Source of the DNA: Anabaena sp. UHCC 0187
Lineage (GTDB): Bacteria; Cyanobacteriota; Cyanobacteriia; Cyanobacteriales; Nostocaceae
Reading direction: 5' to 3'
DNA length: 64,000 bases
Assembly: GCF_009712035.1 (NCBI RefSeq)
Contig: NZ_VILB01000013.1
Span: 309,555-373,554, forward strand
The position numbers and the translations under genes were made by a program. The notes beneath the pieces were generated by a model that did no database searches, was not told the DNA's origin, and saw only the letters and a list, made by a program, of their open reading frames with translations. Shown here in pieces: positions 26,942 to 36,252 of this stretch (position 1 is the first letter of the stretch; every line of letters starts with the position of its first letter).

Positions 26942-27442
26942 TTACCCAATCTTCCCAAATCCTGTAATCTTCGCCAAGGCATCTTGAAAAGCAGGTGGTA
27001 ACTGACGCATAATCTTGCCCTTTTCCCGATCTAAAGCCACTAACGTCACCTGAGCAGTAATATATAAATCCTGACCATCAGGAGAAACAATAGTATAATC
27101 CCAGTTCATTCGCACCCCAGTCACCTCAGCCATCCGTGTTCTTACTAGGACTGACATCCCTAACTGCACCGACCGATGATAACGGATTGACAACTCCACC
27201 ACAGGCAAATCACAACCTAAAGCCACTAAATCAGCAAATTCAATGCCAATAGAACGCAAACATTCTACCCGTGCTTCCTCCATCCAGGTCAAATAAGTAC
27301 CATGCCAAACAATACCTGCATAGTCCGTGTGGTGAGGTTGCGCCCTGACTGGATATTCAAACCAATTTTCAAATGCAACATTAGTTACACTCTCAATGGC
27401 ACTAGTTGGTGGTAGTTGGGGTTGATTTGTATCTTCAGACAT
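26942..27442 (-). CDS. Acyl-CoA thioesterase, 4HBT (YbgC-like) family
   Basis: A 166-residue hotdog-fold thioesterase. The 4-hydroxybenzoyl-CoA thioesterase signature HHTDYAGIVWHGTYLTWMEEAR is present with the catalytic Asp. It could hydrolyse an acyl-CoA such as 1,4-dihydroxy-2-naphthoyl-CoA in phylloquinone synthesis, or a short acyl-CoA; the motif cannot decide. ATG 27442 is preferred over 27463 because MSEDTNQPQ begins a typical hydrophilic leader. The 3' end runs up to an ATTACC repeat, and the last residues (GFGKIG) derive partly from it. Confidence 0.82.
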   Translation of the reverse strand: MSEDTNQPQLPPTSAIESVTNVAFENWFEYPVRAQPHHTDYAGIVWHGTYLTWMEEARVECLRSIGIEFADLVALGCDLPVVELSIRYHRSVQLGMSVLVRTRMAEVTGVRMNWDYTIVSPDGQDLYITAQVTLVALDREKGKIMRQLPPAFQDALAKITGFGKIG

Positions 27443-27617
27443 ATTAATAATTTTTACAAGCAACAGATTTCTAAAAAACAGATAAAACTTTGTAAATTGG
27501 ACAATTGTAAACCGTTTCTAATTCTACCAGATTGTCAAGACGTTGCACAAAACGCCCATGATTCGCAAAATTTGAGCAATACTGGTACATGACGGAAGAT
27601 AAACAGAACTTACAAAA

Positions 27618-29090
27618 ATGACGATTCAACCTACAAATACAGCATTATTAGATTGGACTGGTGATACTTTAGCCGTTGGCTTATTTGAAGACGCAGTCGA
27701 GTTAACTGGTGATCTTGCCAGCTTAAATGATAAATGTGCGGGAATTGTCCAAGAAATAATTACCGAAGAAGAATTTACAGGTAAGGCAAATAGTACCATC
27801 GTCATGCGCTTAGGTGCTAATCATCCCGTGCGGAAGCTAATTTTGGTGGGTTTAGGGAAACCAGAGGCGCTGAAATTAGAAAATTTACGCCGGGTTGCGG
27901 CTACTGTAGCCCGAACCGCTAAAAAGCAAAAAACCAAAACCCTGGGAATTAGTTTACCACTGTGGAACAATGACCCAGCCGCCACAGCCCAAGCATTGAC
28001 TGAAGGCATAGAACTAGCACTTTACCAAGATATTCGCTTTAAATCTGAGCCAGAAGATAAAAATCCCCAGATCGAAACCATTGATTTACTCGGTGTAGCT
28101 GGACAAGAAGCCGCTATTGCCCGCGCTAATCAAATTGTTTCCGGTGTAATTTTAGCTAGACAGTTAGTAGCAGCCCCAGCTAATGCGGTTACATCTATTA
28201 CTATGGCAGAAACTGCCCAAGCGATCGCTCATGAACATGGGTTACAACTAGAAATCTTAGAACAGGAAGAATGCGAAAAACTAGGTATGGGGGCATTTTT
28301 AGGAGTTGCCCAAGCTTCCGAATTACCACCTAAATTCATTCATCTTACCTACAAACCAGCCACCACACCGAGACGGAAACTGGCAATTATCGGTAAAGGT
28401 GTAACCTTTGATTCCGGTGGTTTGAACATTAAAGGGGCTGGTAGTGGTATCGAAACCATGAAAATGGATATGGGTGGTGCAGCCGCAACTTTAGGCGCTG
28501 CTAAAGCTATCGGCCAATTAAAACCAGATGTAGAGGTTCACTTTATCTCCGCAGTCACCGAAAACATGATTAGCGGTCGCGCTATGCACCCAGGAGACAT
28601 CTTAACCGCATCAAATGGCAAAACAATCGAAGTTAACAATACCGATGCTGAAGGGCGGTTAACCTTGGCTGATGCCTTGGTCTATGCTGATAAATTGGGT
28701 GTGGATGCGATCATTGATTTAGCCACCCTGACAGGTGCTTGTGTGGTAGCTTTGGGTGAAGATATCGCCGGGTTATTTACACCAGATGACGCTGTAGCTT
28801 CTCAACTGCAAACAGCCGCAGACAATGCCGGTGAGAAAATTTGGCGGATGCCTATGGAAGACAAATATTTTGACGGGCTGAAATCGGGTATTGCCGACAT
28901 GAAAAATACAGGCCCCCGTTATGGTGGTTCTATCACTGCGGCTTTGTTCCTCAAACAGTTTGTCAAGGATACCCCTTGGGCGCATTTAGATATTGCCGGA
29001 CCTGTGTGGGCTGACAAGGAAAATGGCTATAACGGTGCAGGGGCAACTGGTTTTGGGGTGAGAACACTGGTTAGCTGGGTTTTGAGTTAA
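27618..29090 (+). CDS. pepA: Leucyl aminopeptidase (cytosol aminopeptidase)
   Basis: A 490-residue M17 aminopeptidase, usual length. The C-terminal catalytic domain shows the two-metal motifs: [17 protein letters not shown] (Lys and Asp ligands), [14 protein letters not shown], and the family signature [15 protein letters not shown]. It cleaves N-terminal amino acids from peptides in the cytoplasm. ATG 27618 follows a TTACAAAA leader. A perfect 13-bp hairpin lies downstream (29121-29149). Confidence 0.95.
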   Translation: MTIQPTNTALLDWTGDTLAVGLFEDAVELTGDLASLNDKCAGIVQEIITEEEFTGKANSTIVMRLGANHPVRKLILVGLGKPEALKLENLRRVAATVARTAKKQKTKTLGISLPLWNNDPAATAQALTEGIELALYQDIRFKSEPEDKNPQIETIDLLGVAGQEAAIARANQIVSGVILARQLVAAPANAVTSITMAETAQAIAHEHGLQLEILEQEECEKLGMGAFLGVAQASELPPKFIHLTYKPATTPRRKLAIIGKGVTFDSGGLNIKGAGSGIETMKMDMGGAAATLGAAKAIGQLKPDVEVHFISAVTENMISGRAMHPGDILTASNGKTIEVNNTDAEGRLTLADALVYADKLGVDAIIDLATLTGACVVALGEDIAGLFTPDDAVASQLQTAADNAGEKIWRMPMEDKYFDGLKSGIADMKNTGPRYGGSITAALFLKQFVKDTPWAHLDIAGPVWADKENGYNGAGATGFGVRTLVSWVLS

Positions 29091-29120
29091 TTTAATTTCC
29101 TCTAATCCAGACAAGACAAT

Positions 29121-29149
29121 ATCCCCGACTTCTTAGAGAAGTCGGGGAT
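29121..29149. repeat. ATCCCCGACTTCT palindrome
   Basis: Perfect 13-bp stem (29121-29133 / 29137-29149) with a 3-nt loop and no T-run. This CCCCGACTTCT palindrome is a common dispersed repeat of Nostocales. It sits between pepA and the convergent exporter gene and could block or stabilise transcript ends. Confidence 0.7.
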
Positions 29150-29171
29150 CTGAGAAAACAAAAGTCCTATG

Positions 29172-30527
29172 TCAACTGGAAATTAATGGCTGATTTGCTA
29201 AACTTTTATCTTTAAATGTTTGGGGTACAGATACACCTAATAAAATCATGTTACTTGTCATATAAGACAATAAAGTAGCCCACAATAAATGATTACTATG
29301 GAAATACCCAGCAGCAATTACTAGGGGCATAAAACCCACGACAAAAGATAATAATACCGCATTCCGTAAAGTTGCACCTTCCTTTAAGCCAATAAAATAA
29401 CCTTCTAGCATAAAAGTAATGGCAGTAATGACTAAAATAGGCAGTAACCAAATAGTATATTGGTTAATCTCTTGATTCACTTCTGTGTGATTAGTTAATA
29501 ATCCAAATACCTGATCAGGGAAGAAAATAGATATCCCGGAAAAACCTAATGCGATCACCACACTAGTAGCTAAAGAAACTATTAATAAAGGGATCATCTG
29601 TTGAATATTACCTTTGCTTTTAAAATTACCTGTCAGGGTTTGCATTGTTACCCCTACCCCTTGAATTGTAAACTGACTTAAAAGCGCAATTTGGAGTAAT
29701 AAACCATTTTGGGCTAAAACAGTTGTTCCCATGGTTGCACTTAAATTAGTAAAAATAGAATAGACAGAAATTAATACTAAAAACCGAATTAAAATATTAC
29801 CTTTTAAAGCAAAAGTTTCTTTCAAAGCTACCCAATCAAATAATTCCTGAATAGCTGCTGGTACAGCTTGCCAAGGAATAGTAAAAAACATCCATATTAA
29901 ACCCACTATTAAAGCTAAATACTGGCTTAATGCTGTTGCTAAACCTGCCCCTGCACTTGCCCAACCCCATTTAGAAATCATCAAATAATCTAACAATACA
30001 TTAGAACCATTACCGACAATTGACATTAATAGCATCACCCAATTCATTTCTCTACCTAAAAACCAACCAAATAAAACAAAATTGAGGAGGACAGCCGGTG
30101 CGCCCCAAATTCGCGCATAAAAATAATCAACTCCAGCAGATTCAATATCTGAAGAACCACTCAAAATAAAAAAACCAATTTTTTGTAAAGGATATTGCAA
30201 TAAAACGATAATTAAACCCACTAGTAAAGCAATTAAACCACTCCGCAAACCAGCTAAAATTACTGCCTTATCATCATTTTCACCAACAGCTTGAGCCGTA
30301 ATAGCATTAGTGCTAGAACGCATAAACTTTAACACTCGATAAAGATAATCAAACAGAATAGTAGCTAAGATTACTCCTGCTAAATGTCGAATATCTGTTA
30401 AATGTCCTAAAAAAGCAATATCTACCAAACCAGCCAAAGGAACCATCATATTTGCAAGAACACTGATGCTTGCCAGTCGGTAAAATCTGCCTAAAAAATT
30501 GTAGTTACTGGGGACTGTAAAACTCAT
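29172..30527 (-). CDS. MATE-family efflux transporter
   Basis: A 451-residue membrane protein with about twelve hydrophobic helices. The MATE N-terminal signature region (SISVLANMMVPLAGLVDIAFLGH) and the inter-half region (RSSTNAITAQAVGEND) are typical of the DinF branch. It would export organic compounds using Na or H gradients. Related cyanobacterial MATE proteins are sometimes named after the guanitoxin exporter GntT, but no toxin genes are nearby, so the generic name is safer. ATG 30527 begins MSFTVPSNYNFLGRFYRLAS. Transcribed away from plsX. Confidence 0.88.
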   Translation of the reverse strand: MSFTVPSNYNFLGRFYRLASISVLANMMVPLAGLVDIAFLGHLTDIRHLAGVILATILFDYLYRVLKFMRSSTNAITAQAVGENDDKAVILAGLRSGLIALLVGLIIVLLQYPLQKIGFFILSGSSDIESAGVDYFYARIWGAPAVLLNFVLFGWFLGREMNWVMLLMSIVGNGSNVLLDYLMISKWGWASAGAGLATALSQYLALIVGLIWMFFTIPWQAVPAAIQELFDWVALKETFALKGNILIRFLVLISVYSIFTNLSATMGTTVLAQNGLLLQIALLSQFTIQGVGVTMQTLTGNFKSKGNIQQMIPLLIVSLATSVVIALGFSGISIFFPDQVFGLLTNHTEVNQEINQYTIWLLPILVITAITFMLEGYFIGLKEGATLRNAVLLSFVVGFMPLVIAAGYFHSNHLLWATLLSYMTSNMILLGVSVPQTFKDKSLANQPLISS

Positions 30528-30824
30528 TTTGTTATTTGGTGTGCTGTAATTTTAGTTTATTATAGTTATTGACAGGCGAAATTTAAGCCTATACTTGTAT
30601 GTTAAGGGGAAAAAAGGGAGAAAAAGCTTTAACCTGACCCGTTTCCCAGCCCAAGTTAAAATTTATACTTGTTTAATCGAATATTAATATAATTCAATTA
30701 ATTTAAGCTTCGATGATTCCCTTGGTTGCAGAAAAAATAGATTTTCTTATGCTTTTTTGAGAATTCTGAATTTTTAAGGATGGCAATCTGATAAAATTTG
30801 TAAGGTTTCTATAAGCTCTGAGCA

Positions 30825-31850
30825 ATGGGATCGACTGGTGTAAGGATCGCAATTGACGCAATGGGGGGAGATCATGCACCCGCTGAAATCGTCGCCGGCG
30901 CACTGCGGGCGCGAGAAGAATTGGGTGTAAAAATATTACTGGTTGGAGATCCCCAACAAATCGAGGCTGTAATGCCGCCAAAGACAACTATGGCGGATTT
31001 GGAGATTGTTCCTGCCGAGGAAGTGATCGCTATGGATGAAGAGCCTCTCAACGCAGTTAGACGTAAGCGGAAATCTTCCATCAACATAGCGATGGATTTA
31101 GTCAAAAATCAACAGGCAGATGCTGTATTTTCTGCTGGACACTCTGGGGCAGCAATGGCTTCAGCTTTGCTGCGCTTAGGCAGATTACCGGGAATTGACC
31201 GCCCAGCAATTGGCACAGTATTCCCCACCATCAAAGCCGGCAAGCCAGTTATGATCCTGGATGTCGGTGCTAATGTAGACTGTCGCCCTAAATTTTTAGA
31301 GCAGTTTGCAGTCATGGGTTCAATTTACAGTCAGTATGTTTTGGGAACAGAAAATCCCAAAATAGGTTTATTGAATATTGGCGAAGAAGATACTAAAGGT
31401 AACGAAGTAGTTCTTCGCGCCCACCAATTGTTACGGGAAAATACTCAAATTAATTTTACTGGTAATGCTGAAGGGCGTGATGTATTATCCGGTGAATTTG
31501 ATGTGATTGTTTGCGATGGCTTTGTGGGTAATATCTTATTAAAATTTGCCGAAGCAGTGGGAGGCGTAATTCTGCAAATTCTCCGAGAAGAATTACCCCA
31601 AGGACTACATGGTCAAATCGGTACAGCGATTTTAAAACCCAACCTAAAGCGCGTTAAACAGCGCATGGATCACGCTGAACATGGAGGTGCGTTGCTTTTA
31701 GGTGTCAGCGGCATTTGTTTTATTGGTCATGGTAGTTCCCAAGCACCATCTATTTTTAGTGCCATTCGTATGGCCAAAGAAGCTGTAGATAATCAGGTGT
31801 TAGAAAGACTTCAATCCCAATATCAAATTCTCCAAAATGAAAGTAGTTAA
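30825..31850 (+). CDS. plsX: Phosphate acyltransferase PlsX
   Basis: A 341-residue soluble enzyme that makes acyl-phosphate from acyl-ACP at the start of phospholipid synthesis. Family features: IAIDAMGGDHAPAEIVAGA at the N-terminus, SAGHSGAAMASALLRLGR, and the C-terminal HAEHGGALLLGVSG. ATG 30825 (MGSTGVRIAIDAMGG) is the only start that fits. It leads a plsX-fabH-fabD gene series in the same orientation, with plsC further on. The 284-base upstream region is AT-rich; no clear operator seen. Confidence 0.96.
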   Translation: MGSTGVRIAIDAMGGDHAPAEIVAGALRAREELGVKILLVGDPQQIEAVMPPKTTMADLEIVPAEEVIAMDEEPLNAVRRKRKSSINIAMDLVKNQQADAVFSAGHSGAAMASALLRLGRLPGIDRPAIGTVFPTIKAGKPVMILDVGANVDCRPKFLEQFAVMGSIYSQYVLGTENPKIGLLNIGEEDTKGNEVVLRAHQLLRENTQINFTGNAEGRDVLSGEFDVIVCDGFVGNILLKFAEAVGGVILQILREELPQGLHGQIGTAILKPNLKRVKQRMDHAEHGGALLLGVSGICFIGHGSSQAPSIFSAIRMAKEAVDNQVLERLQSQYQILQNESS

Positions 31851-31904
31851 CTATTGCTTTTGAAAATGGAGATCCTCCGCTAACAACCATTTGTCATTTG
31901 TCAT

Positions 31905-31986
31905 CCAATTTTAGATTTCGGATTTTAGATTTATAATTACGATTTTTTTATAAATCTAAAATTCCCAATCTCAAATCTAAAATTGG
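31905..31986. repeat. Nested palindrome between plsX and fabH
   Basis: CCAATTTTAGATTT (31905-31918) is mirrored by AAATCTAAAATTGG (31973-31986), and an inner ATTTTAGATTTATA / TATAAATCTAAAAT pair lies between. An 82-bp sequence able to form a long hairpin. Derived from the dispersed ATTTTAGATTT repeat. Just after it come ACAACTGACA-type repeats (32026-32059). Confidence 0.7.
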
Positions 31987-32073
31987 GATTGTCATTGGTA
32001 CTCGTTATTAATGTTCACAAACAAGACAACTGACAATTAACAACTGACAACTGACAATTGAGGAAAAAAAGAA

Positions 32074-33075
32074 GTGCAAAATTTTTTTAACAGTGGCATC
32101 GCAATTACAGGCAGTGGTTCAGCAGTCCCCGCAACGGTTTTACACAATCAGGAATTAACTCAATTGGTGGAAACATCAGATGAGTGGATTAGTTCAAGAA
32201 CAGGGATTCGTCAAAGACGGTTAGCATTGCCTCCTGACTCCCTGACATCACTAGCCACCGCTGCGAGTCAACAGGCAATCGAAGCAGCAGGCATTACCGC
32301 AGCAGACATTGACTTGATTTTGCTGGCCACCTCCACCCCTGATGACTTATTTGGAACTGCTTGCCGGGTTCAAGGCGAATTAGGCGCTATCAAAGCAGTG
32401 GCCTTTGACTTAACCGCCGCCTGTTCTGGCTTTGTCTTTGGTTTGGTAACAGCGGCACAATACATCAGAACAGGTGTTTATCAAAATGTACTTTTAATTG
32501 GGGCAGATATCCTCTCCCGCTGGGTAGATTGGCAGGATAGACGCAGTTGTGTGTTATTTGGTGATGGGGCTGGGGCAGTGGTATTACAGGCAAATAAGAG
32601 CGATCGCCTGTTAGGATTTGCTCTCAAAAGCGACGGTTCTCAAAACCATTATCTCAACCTGGCCTATCAAGCCTCTACCACAGAACTGACACCAGATATT
32701 CATGTAGCTACGGGCAAATATCACCCTATTACTATGAATGGTAAAGAAGTCTACCGTTTTGCTGTGCAAAAAGTTCCAGAAGTAATAGACAAAGCCCTGT
32801 TTGCAGCTAATCTCAAAGTTGAAAATATAGATTGGCTAGTATTACATCAAGCAAATCAAAGGATTATCAACTCCGTTGCTGAACGCTTAGAAATTCCCGA
32901 ACATAAAGTTATCAGCAATGTCGCCGACTATGGTAATACCTCCGCCGCATCTATTCCCCTAGCATTAGATGAAGCAGTGCGAGCCGGGAAAATCAAACCC
33001 AATGATATTATCGCTACATCTGGTTTTGGTGCTGGACTTTCCTGGGGTGCAGCCATTTTTAAATGGGGAAGATAG
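32074..33075 (+). CDS. fabH: 3-oxoacyl-ACP synthase III
   Basis: A 333-residue condensing enzyme that starts fatty acid synthesis from acetyl-CoA and malonyl-ACP. Catalytic triad: C117 in LTAACSGFVFG, His in WLVLHQANQRI, Asn in DYGNTSAAS. The start is GTG 32074 (MQNFFNSGIAITGSG). The preceding GAGGAAAAAAAG provides a ribosome-binding site. It follows plsX by 223 bases of repeats and precedes fabD by 123 bases that contain a GACCACT tandem repeat. Confidence 0.96.
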   Translation: MQNFFNSGIAITGSGSAVPATVLHNQELTQLVETSDEWISSRTGIRQRRLALPPDSLTSLATAASQQAIEAAGITAADIDLILLATSTPDDLFGTACRVQGELGAIKAVAFDLTAACSGFVFGLVTAAQYIRTGVYQNVLLIGADILSRWVDWQDRRSCVLFGDGAGAVVLQANKSDRLLGFALKSDGSQNHYLNLAYQASTTELTPDIHVATGKYHPITMNGKEVYRFAVQKVPEVIDKALFAANLKVENIDWLVLHQANQRIINSVAERLEIPEHKVISNVADYGNTSAASIPLALDEAVRAGKIKPNDIIATSGFGAGLSWGAAIFKWGR

Positions 33076-33136
33076 ACAATTAAAAATTGAGAATTAAAAA
33101 TTAAAAAACATTTAGAAAATTAATGCTAACAACAAC

Positions 33137-33196
33137 TGACCACTGACCACTGACCACTGACCACTGACCACTGACCACTGACAACTGACAACTAAC
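33137..33196. repeat. CTGACCA heptamer tandem repeat upstream of fabD
   Basis: About eight CTGACCA/CTGACAA units end 3 bases before the fabD start codon. Shorter CTGACAA runs precede fabH (32026-32059). Tandem heptamers can vary in number between strains. This array fills the entire ribosome-binding region of fabD. Confidence 0.85.
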
Positions 33197-33198
33197 AA

Positions 33199-34080
33199 AT
33201 GACTAAAACTGCATGGGTGTTTCCCGGACAAGGTTCTCAAGCATTGGGAATGGGAATAGACTTGTTAAATCTACCACTGGCCAAAGAAAAATTTATTCAA
33301 GCCGAGGCAATTTTGGGCTGGTCTGTCACAGATATCTGTCAAAGTGATATTGAAACCTTATCACGGACACTTTATACCCAGCCTAGTCTGTATGTAATTG
33401 AAAGTATTATTGCTGATATATTGCGGTCAAAAGGACAGCAGCCGGATCTGGTTGCAGGTCATAGCTTAGGCGAATACATAGCCCTTTATGTCGCTGGTGT
33501 CTTTGACTGGTCTACGGGGTTACACTTAGTTAAACGACGGGCTGAATTGATGGATAGTGCCTCTGGTGGCATGATGGCCGCCTTAATGAACTTTGACCGA
33601 GAAGAGTTAGAAAAAGTTATTAATGCCACACCTAATGTAGTTTTAGCAAATGATAACAGTCCTGCCCAAGTTGTCATTTCTGGAACTCCTGAAGCTGTAC
33701 AAACTGTAATGTCTCAAGTCAAAGCCAAACGGGCTATTCCCTTAAAGGTTTCGGGAGCATTTCATTCACATTTAATGAAAGCAGCAGCAGCGGAATTTCA
33801 AGAAGTTCTAGACTCAGTGATTTTTCAGTCCGCAACTGTCCCAGTTTTGTCTAATGTAGATCCAATTCCCACAATGGAAGCGGAAGTTTTAAAACAGCGT
33901 CTTTCTCAACAAATGACAGGCCCTGTGCGCTGGCGAGAAATTTCCTTACAATTACCAGAAAATGGCATGGAGAAAGTTGTGGAAATTGGGCCTGGTAACG
34001 TTTTAACAGGTTTGATTAAACGCACTGCACCTGGCTTGATTTTGGAAAATATCCGTAATGCTGGGGAGTTACCTGAATAG
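33199..34080 (+). CDS. fabD: Malonyl-CoA:ACP transacylase
   Basis: A 293-residue acyltransferase that loads malonyl onto ACP. GQGSQ (10-14), the nucleophile S89 in AGHSLGEY, the substrate Arg region (KRRAELMDSA) and the catalytic His in GAFHSHLM are all present. ATG 33199 directly follows a CTGACCA tandem array, so no normal ribosome-binding site can be seen. Third gene of the plsX-fabH-fabD series. FabD is essential for fatty acid synthesis. Confidence 0.96.
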   Translation: MTKTAWVFPGQGSQALGMGIDLLNLPLAKEKFIQAEAILGWSVTDICQSDIETLSRTLYTQPSLYVIESIIADILRSKGQQPDLVAGHSLGEYIALYVAGVFDWSTGLHLVKRRAELMDSASGGMMAALMNFDREELEKVINATPNVVLANDNSPAQVVISGTPEAVQTVMSQVKAKRAIPLKVSGAFHSHLMKAAAAEFQEVLDSVIFQSATVPVLSNVDPIPTMEAEVLKQRLSQQMTGPVRWREISLQLPENGMEKVVEIGPGNVLTGLIKRTAPGLILENIRNAGELPE

Positions 34081-34302
34081 GTAATTTCATAAATTAATAC
34101 AAAATTAAATAAGTCATTATGTAGATGAAATTGGCAACATAAATTTTCTATGATGTCTATTTTTATTGTCTGAAAATTTATTTAATGACCTCCATTAATT
34201 TGTCAAGATTTCAGTAAGATAACGCCAAAAAGTTAACCTTGCACTTACTTGAAATTGCTCAAAACTTGGCCTAATAAACCTGCAACAAAACTACAAAGAT
34301 TC

Positions 34303-35418
34303 ATGAATACACTTGAAAAAAAAACTTGGATGACGCAAGCAGAATATGCTAAAAAACTGCGTCCTTTACTACCACCAGAGGCATTTTTACCCGATAGTAA
34401 TAAACTCTGGATTCTGTTTATTAATCTAGCAATTATGATTCTGGGTTGGGGAATTGCCAATCATCTTGATGACTGGAAATGGTATTTTCTCTGGCTCTAT
34501 TTGCCCCTAGCATTAGTGATGGCTAATAGTGTGATTGTTCTGCTATTTAGTACCCACGATTTACTCCACAGCCGCACAGTTAAAAATCCTTGGTTAAGAC
34601 AAGTAATTAGTTTATTGGGATTTACAATGTTATGGATGCCACCAACTTTATGGAAGGCAGTACACAATCGAGAACATCACAATAAAACAAATTCCTTACA
34701 AGATCCAGATCGCAATTATTTAGATAGTCAACCTAAAAATTGGGGTAAATGGATTCAGAATGCTTTTGTGCCGTCGGCTGAGGTAAATCCTATTTTATTG
34801 TTTATAGGAATGGGTCATGCTTGGGGAGTTCACGCATTTCGTAATCTCACCTCAGTTTTATTATTCAATAATGGCAAAGCTGAATATCCTGTGGTGGCTT
34901 TTACAGTTAGCGGTAAAGAACGACGAGCGATAGCACTAGAATTATCCATGATTATCGGCATCCATGCCAGCATCTTAACTTACCTACAATTTGATCCCAT
35001 CAAACTTCTTCTTAGCTACTTTTTACCCATTTGGATAGGCTATGCAGGGTTGATATTTTATATCTATACCAATCATATGTTATGTCCCATGACAAGTGTA
35101 AATGATGTGTTGATCAATAGTCTCTCTATTCGAGTGCCTAAAATATTTGATCTTTTACATTTAAACTTTTCTTACCATACAGAACATCATATTTTTCCCG
35201 GCATAAATTCAGATTATGCCCCAATGGTGCAAGCACTATTACAAACACATTATCCTGAGCGGTTCAATTTATTGAATGCTGGCAAAGTCTGGGAATTAAT
35301 GCTGCAAACACCCAGACATTACAAAGATGATAATATCTTCACAGATTGGTCGGGAAAAAAATCTGTAGAATGTCCAATCTTATGCACAAATCATCTAACT
35401 GATGAGAGTAATTCTTAA
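34303..35418 (+). CDS. Membrane fatty acid desaturase-family protein
   Basis: A 371-residue integral membrane di-iron protein. Three His boxes: HDLLH (in LFSTHDLLHSR), HNREHH (in AVHNREHHNKT) and HTEHH (in FSYHTEHHIFPG). About four hydrophobic segments (LFINLAIMILGWGIA; YFLWLYLPLALVMANSVIVLLF; and two more near 245-280). The His-box pattern is that of the membrane fatty acid desaturase/hydroxylase superfamily; whether it acts on acyl lipids, carotenoids or another substrate cannot be told. ATG 34303 is preferred to TTG 34249. Position between fabD and plsC supports a lipid role. Confidence 0.82.
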   Translation: MNTLEKKTWMTQAEYAKKLRPLLPPEAFLPDSNKLWILFINLAIMILGWGIANHLDDWKWYFLWLYLPLALVMANSVIVLLFSTHDLLHSRTVKNPWLRQVISLLGFTMLWMPPTLWKAVHNREHHNKTNSLQDPDRNYLDSQPKNWGKWIQNAFVPSAEVNPILLFIGMGHAWGVHAFRNLTSVLLFNNGKAEYPVVAFTVSGKERRAIALELSMIIGIHASILTYLQFDPIKLLLSYFLPIWIGYAGLIFYIYTNHMLCPMTSVNDVLINSLSIRVPKIFDLLHLNFSYHTEHHIFPGINSDYAPMVQALLQTHYPERFNLLNAGKVWELMLQTPRHYKDDNIFTDWSGKKSVECPILCTNHLTDESNS

Positions 35419-35528
35419 TCATGCAGTTGGCTGATGCAATTTAAAGAAATTGACATACAACTGGTATGTGTGTCAATTTTAAGGTAAAAATATTACCATA
35501 GCCATCCTCATGGGAATAACTTTAGGTT

Positions 35529-36242
35529 ATGAAAAAAGCTGTCTACTGGATAATGGGCGAAAGGGCAGGGCGAACCATAGTTGGGACTTGGAACTGGTTA
35601 TGGGGAATGCCTGTAGAGTCTGGTGGTAAAGTGGCTGTAGCAGTTGCTGAAGAATCTCTTCAGTCCATGCAAGAAGCTGTTCAGAAACTAGCGGGAGCAG
35701 TGGCGGCTCAAGAGGGCGCATATAAGACTGCCAAGCGCAAATATGAGGCAAAAATTACAGAATCCAAAACTCTAGAGCAACAAGCCATGATTGCTCAACG
35801 TAGTGGCAATGAAGAAGCAGCGCGAATGGCCATGAGTAAGGCGATTCAAACAGAGCAAATTTTGCCCAAATTGGAGGAAATGGTTAAACAGGCAGAAACG
35901 GCAGTCAAAGCTTCTAAAGATAAACTCAACCGTGAGCGCATGAAGCTAGAAACCTACAAAGCCGATATGCAGAATATGAAAGATATGTCAGAGGTAAATG
36001 AAGCCCTGGCTATGATTGCTAAAGTCAATAATGAATTTGACATTGGTTCGGCTAAAAGTGATTTTGAAAAGGCTAAAGGTGCGGTTGAACGTCGGAATTT
36101 GAAGACAGAAGCTTTAGCCGAATTGTCGGAAAATCCAGCGGAAAAACTCCAGGCTGAAATCGAAAATATGACCTTAGACGACGAAGTTGCCCGTCGCTTA
36201 CAAAGGTTACAGGATTCTCAACCCAAACAATTACCAGAATAA
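35529..36242 (+). CDS. PspA/IM30-family coiled-coil protein
   Basis: A 237-residue, largely helical protein. After an amphipathic N-terminus (MKKAVYWIMGERAGRTIVGT) it is a long coiled coil of the PspA/IM30 (ESCRT-III-like) type, with characteristic segments such as EEAARMAMSKAIQTEQIL and an acidic-basic C-terminal domain (DDEVARRLQRLQ). PspA/IM30 proteins bind stressed membranes; this is not Vipp1 itself, because the N-terminus differs from the GLFDRI-type start. It overlaps nothing and is followed 10 bases later by a PstS-like gene, a likely operon. Confidence 0.78.
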   Translation: MKKAVYWIMGERAGRTIVGTWNWLWGMPVESGGKVAVAVAEESLQSMQEAVQKLAGAVAAQEGAYKTAKRKYEAKITESKTLEQQAMIAQRSGNEEAARMAMSKAIQTEQILPKLEEMVKQAETAVKASKDKLNRERMKLETYKADMQNMKDMSEVNEALAMIAKVNNEFDIGSAKSDFEKAKGAVERRNLKTEALAELSENPAEKLQAEIENMTLDDEVARRLQRLQDSQPKQLPE

Positions 36243-36252
36243 GTAGGAATTT

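Noticed and set aside
30703-30987. 94-codon minus-strand frame overlapping the plsX start
   Set aside because: It overlaps the well-supported N-terminus of plsX and has no features of its own.
33137-33196. Possible CRISPR-like array
   Set aside because: The units are contiguous 7-mers without spacers; it is a tandem heptamer repeat. No CRISPR array was seen anywhere in the window.
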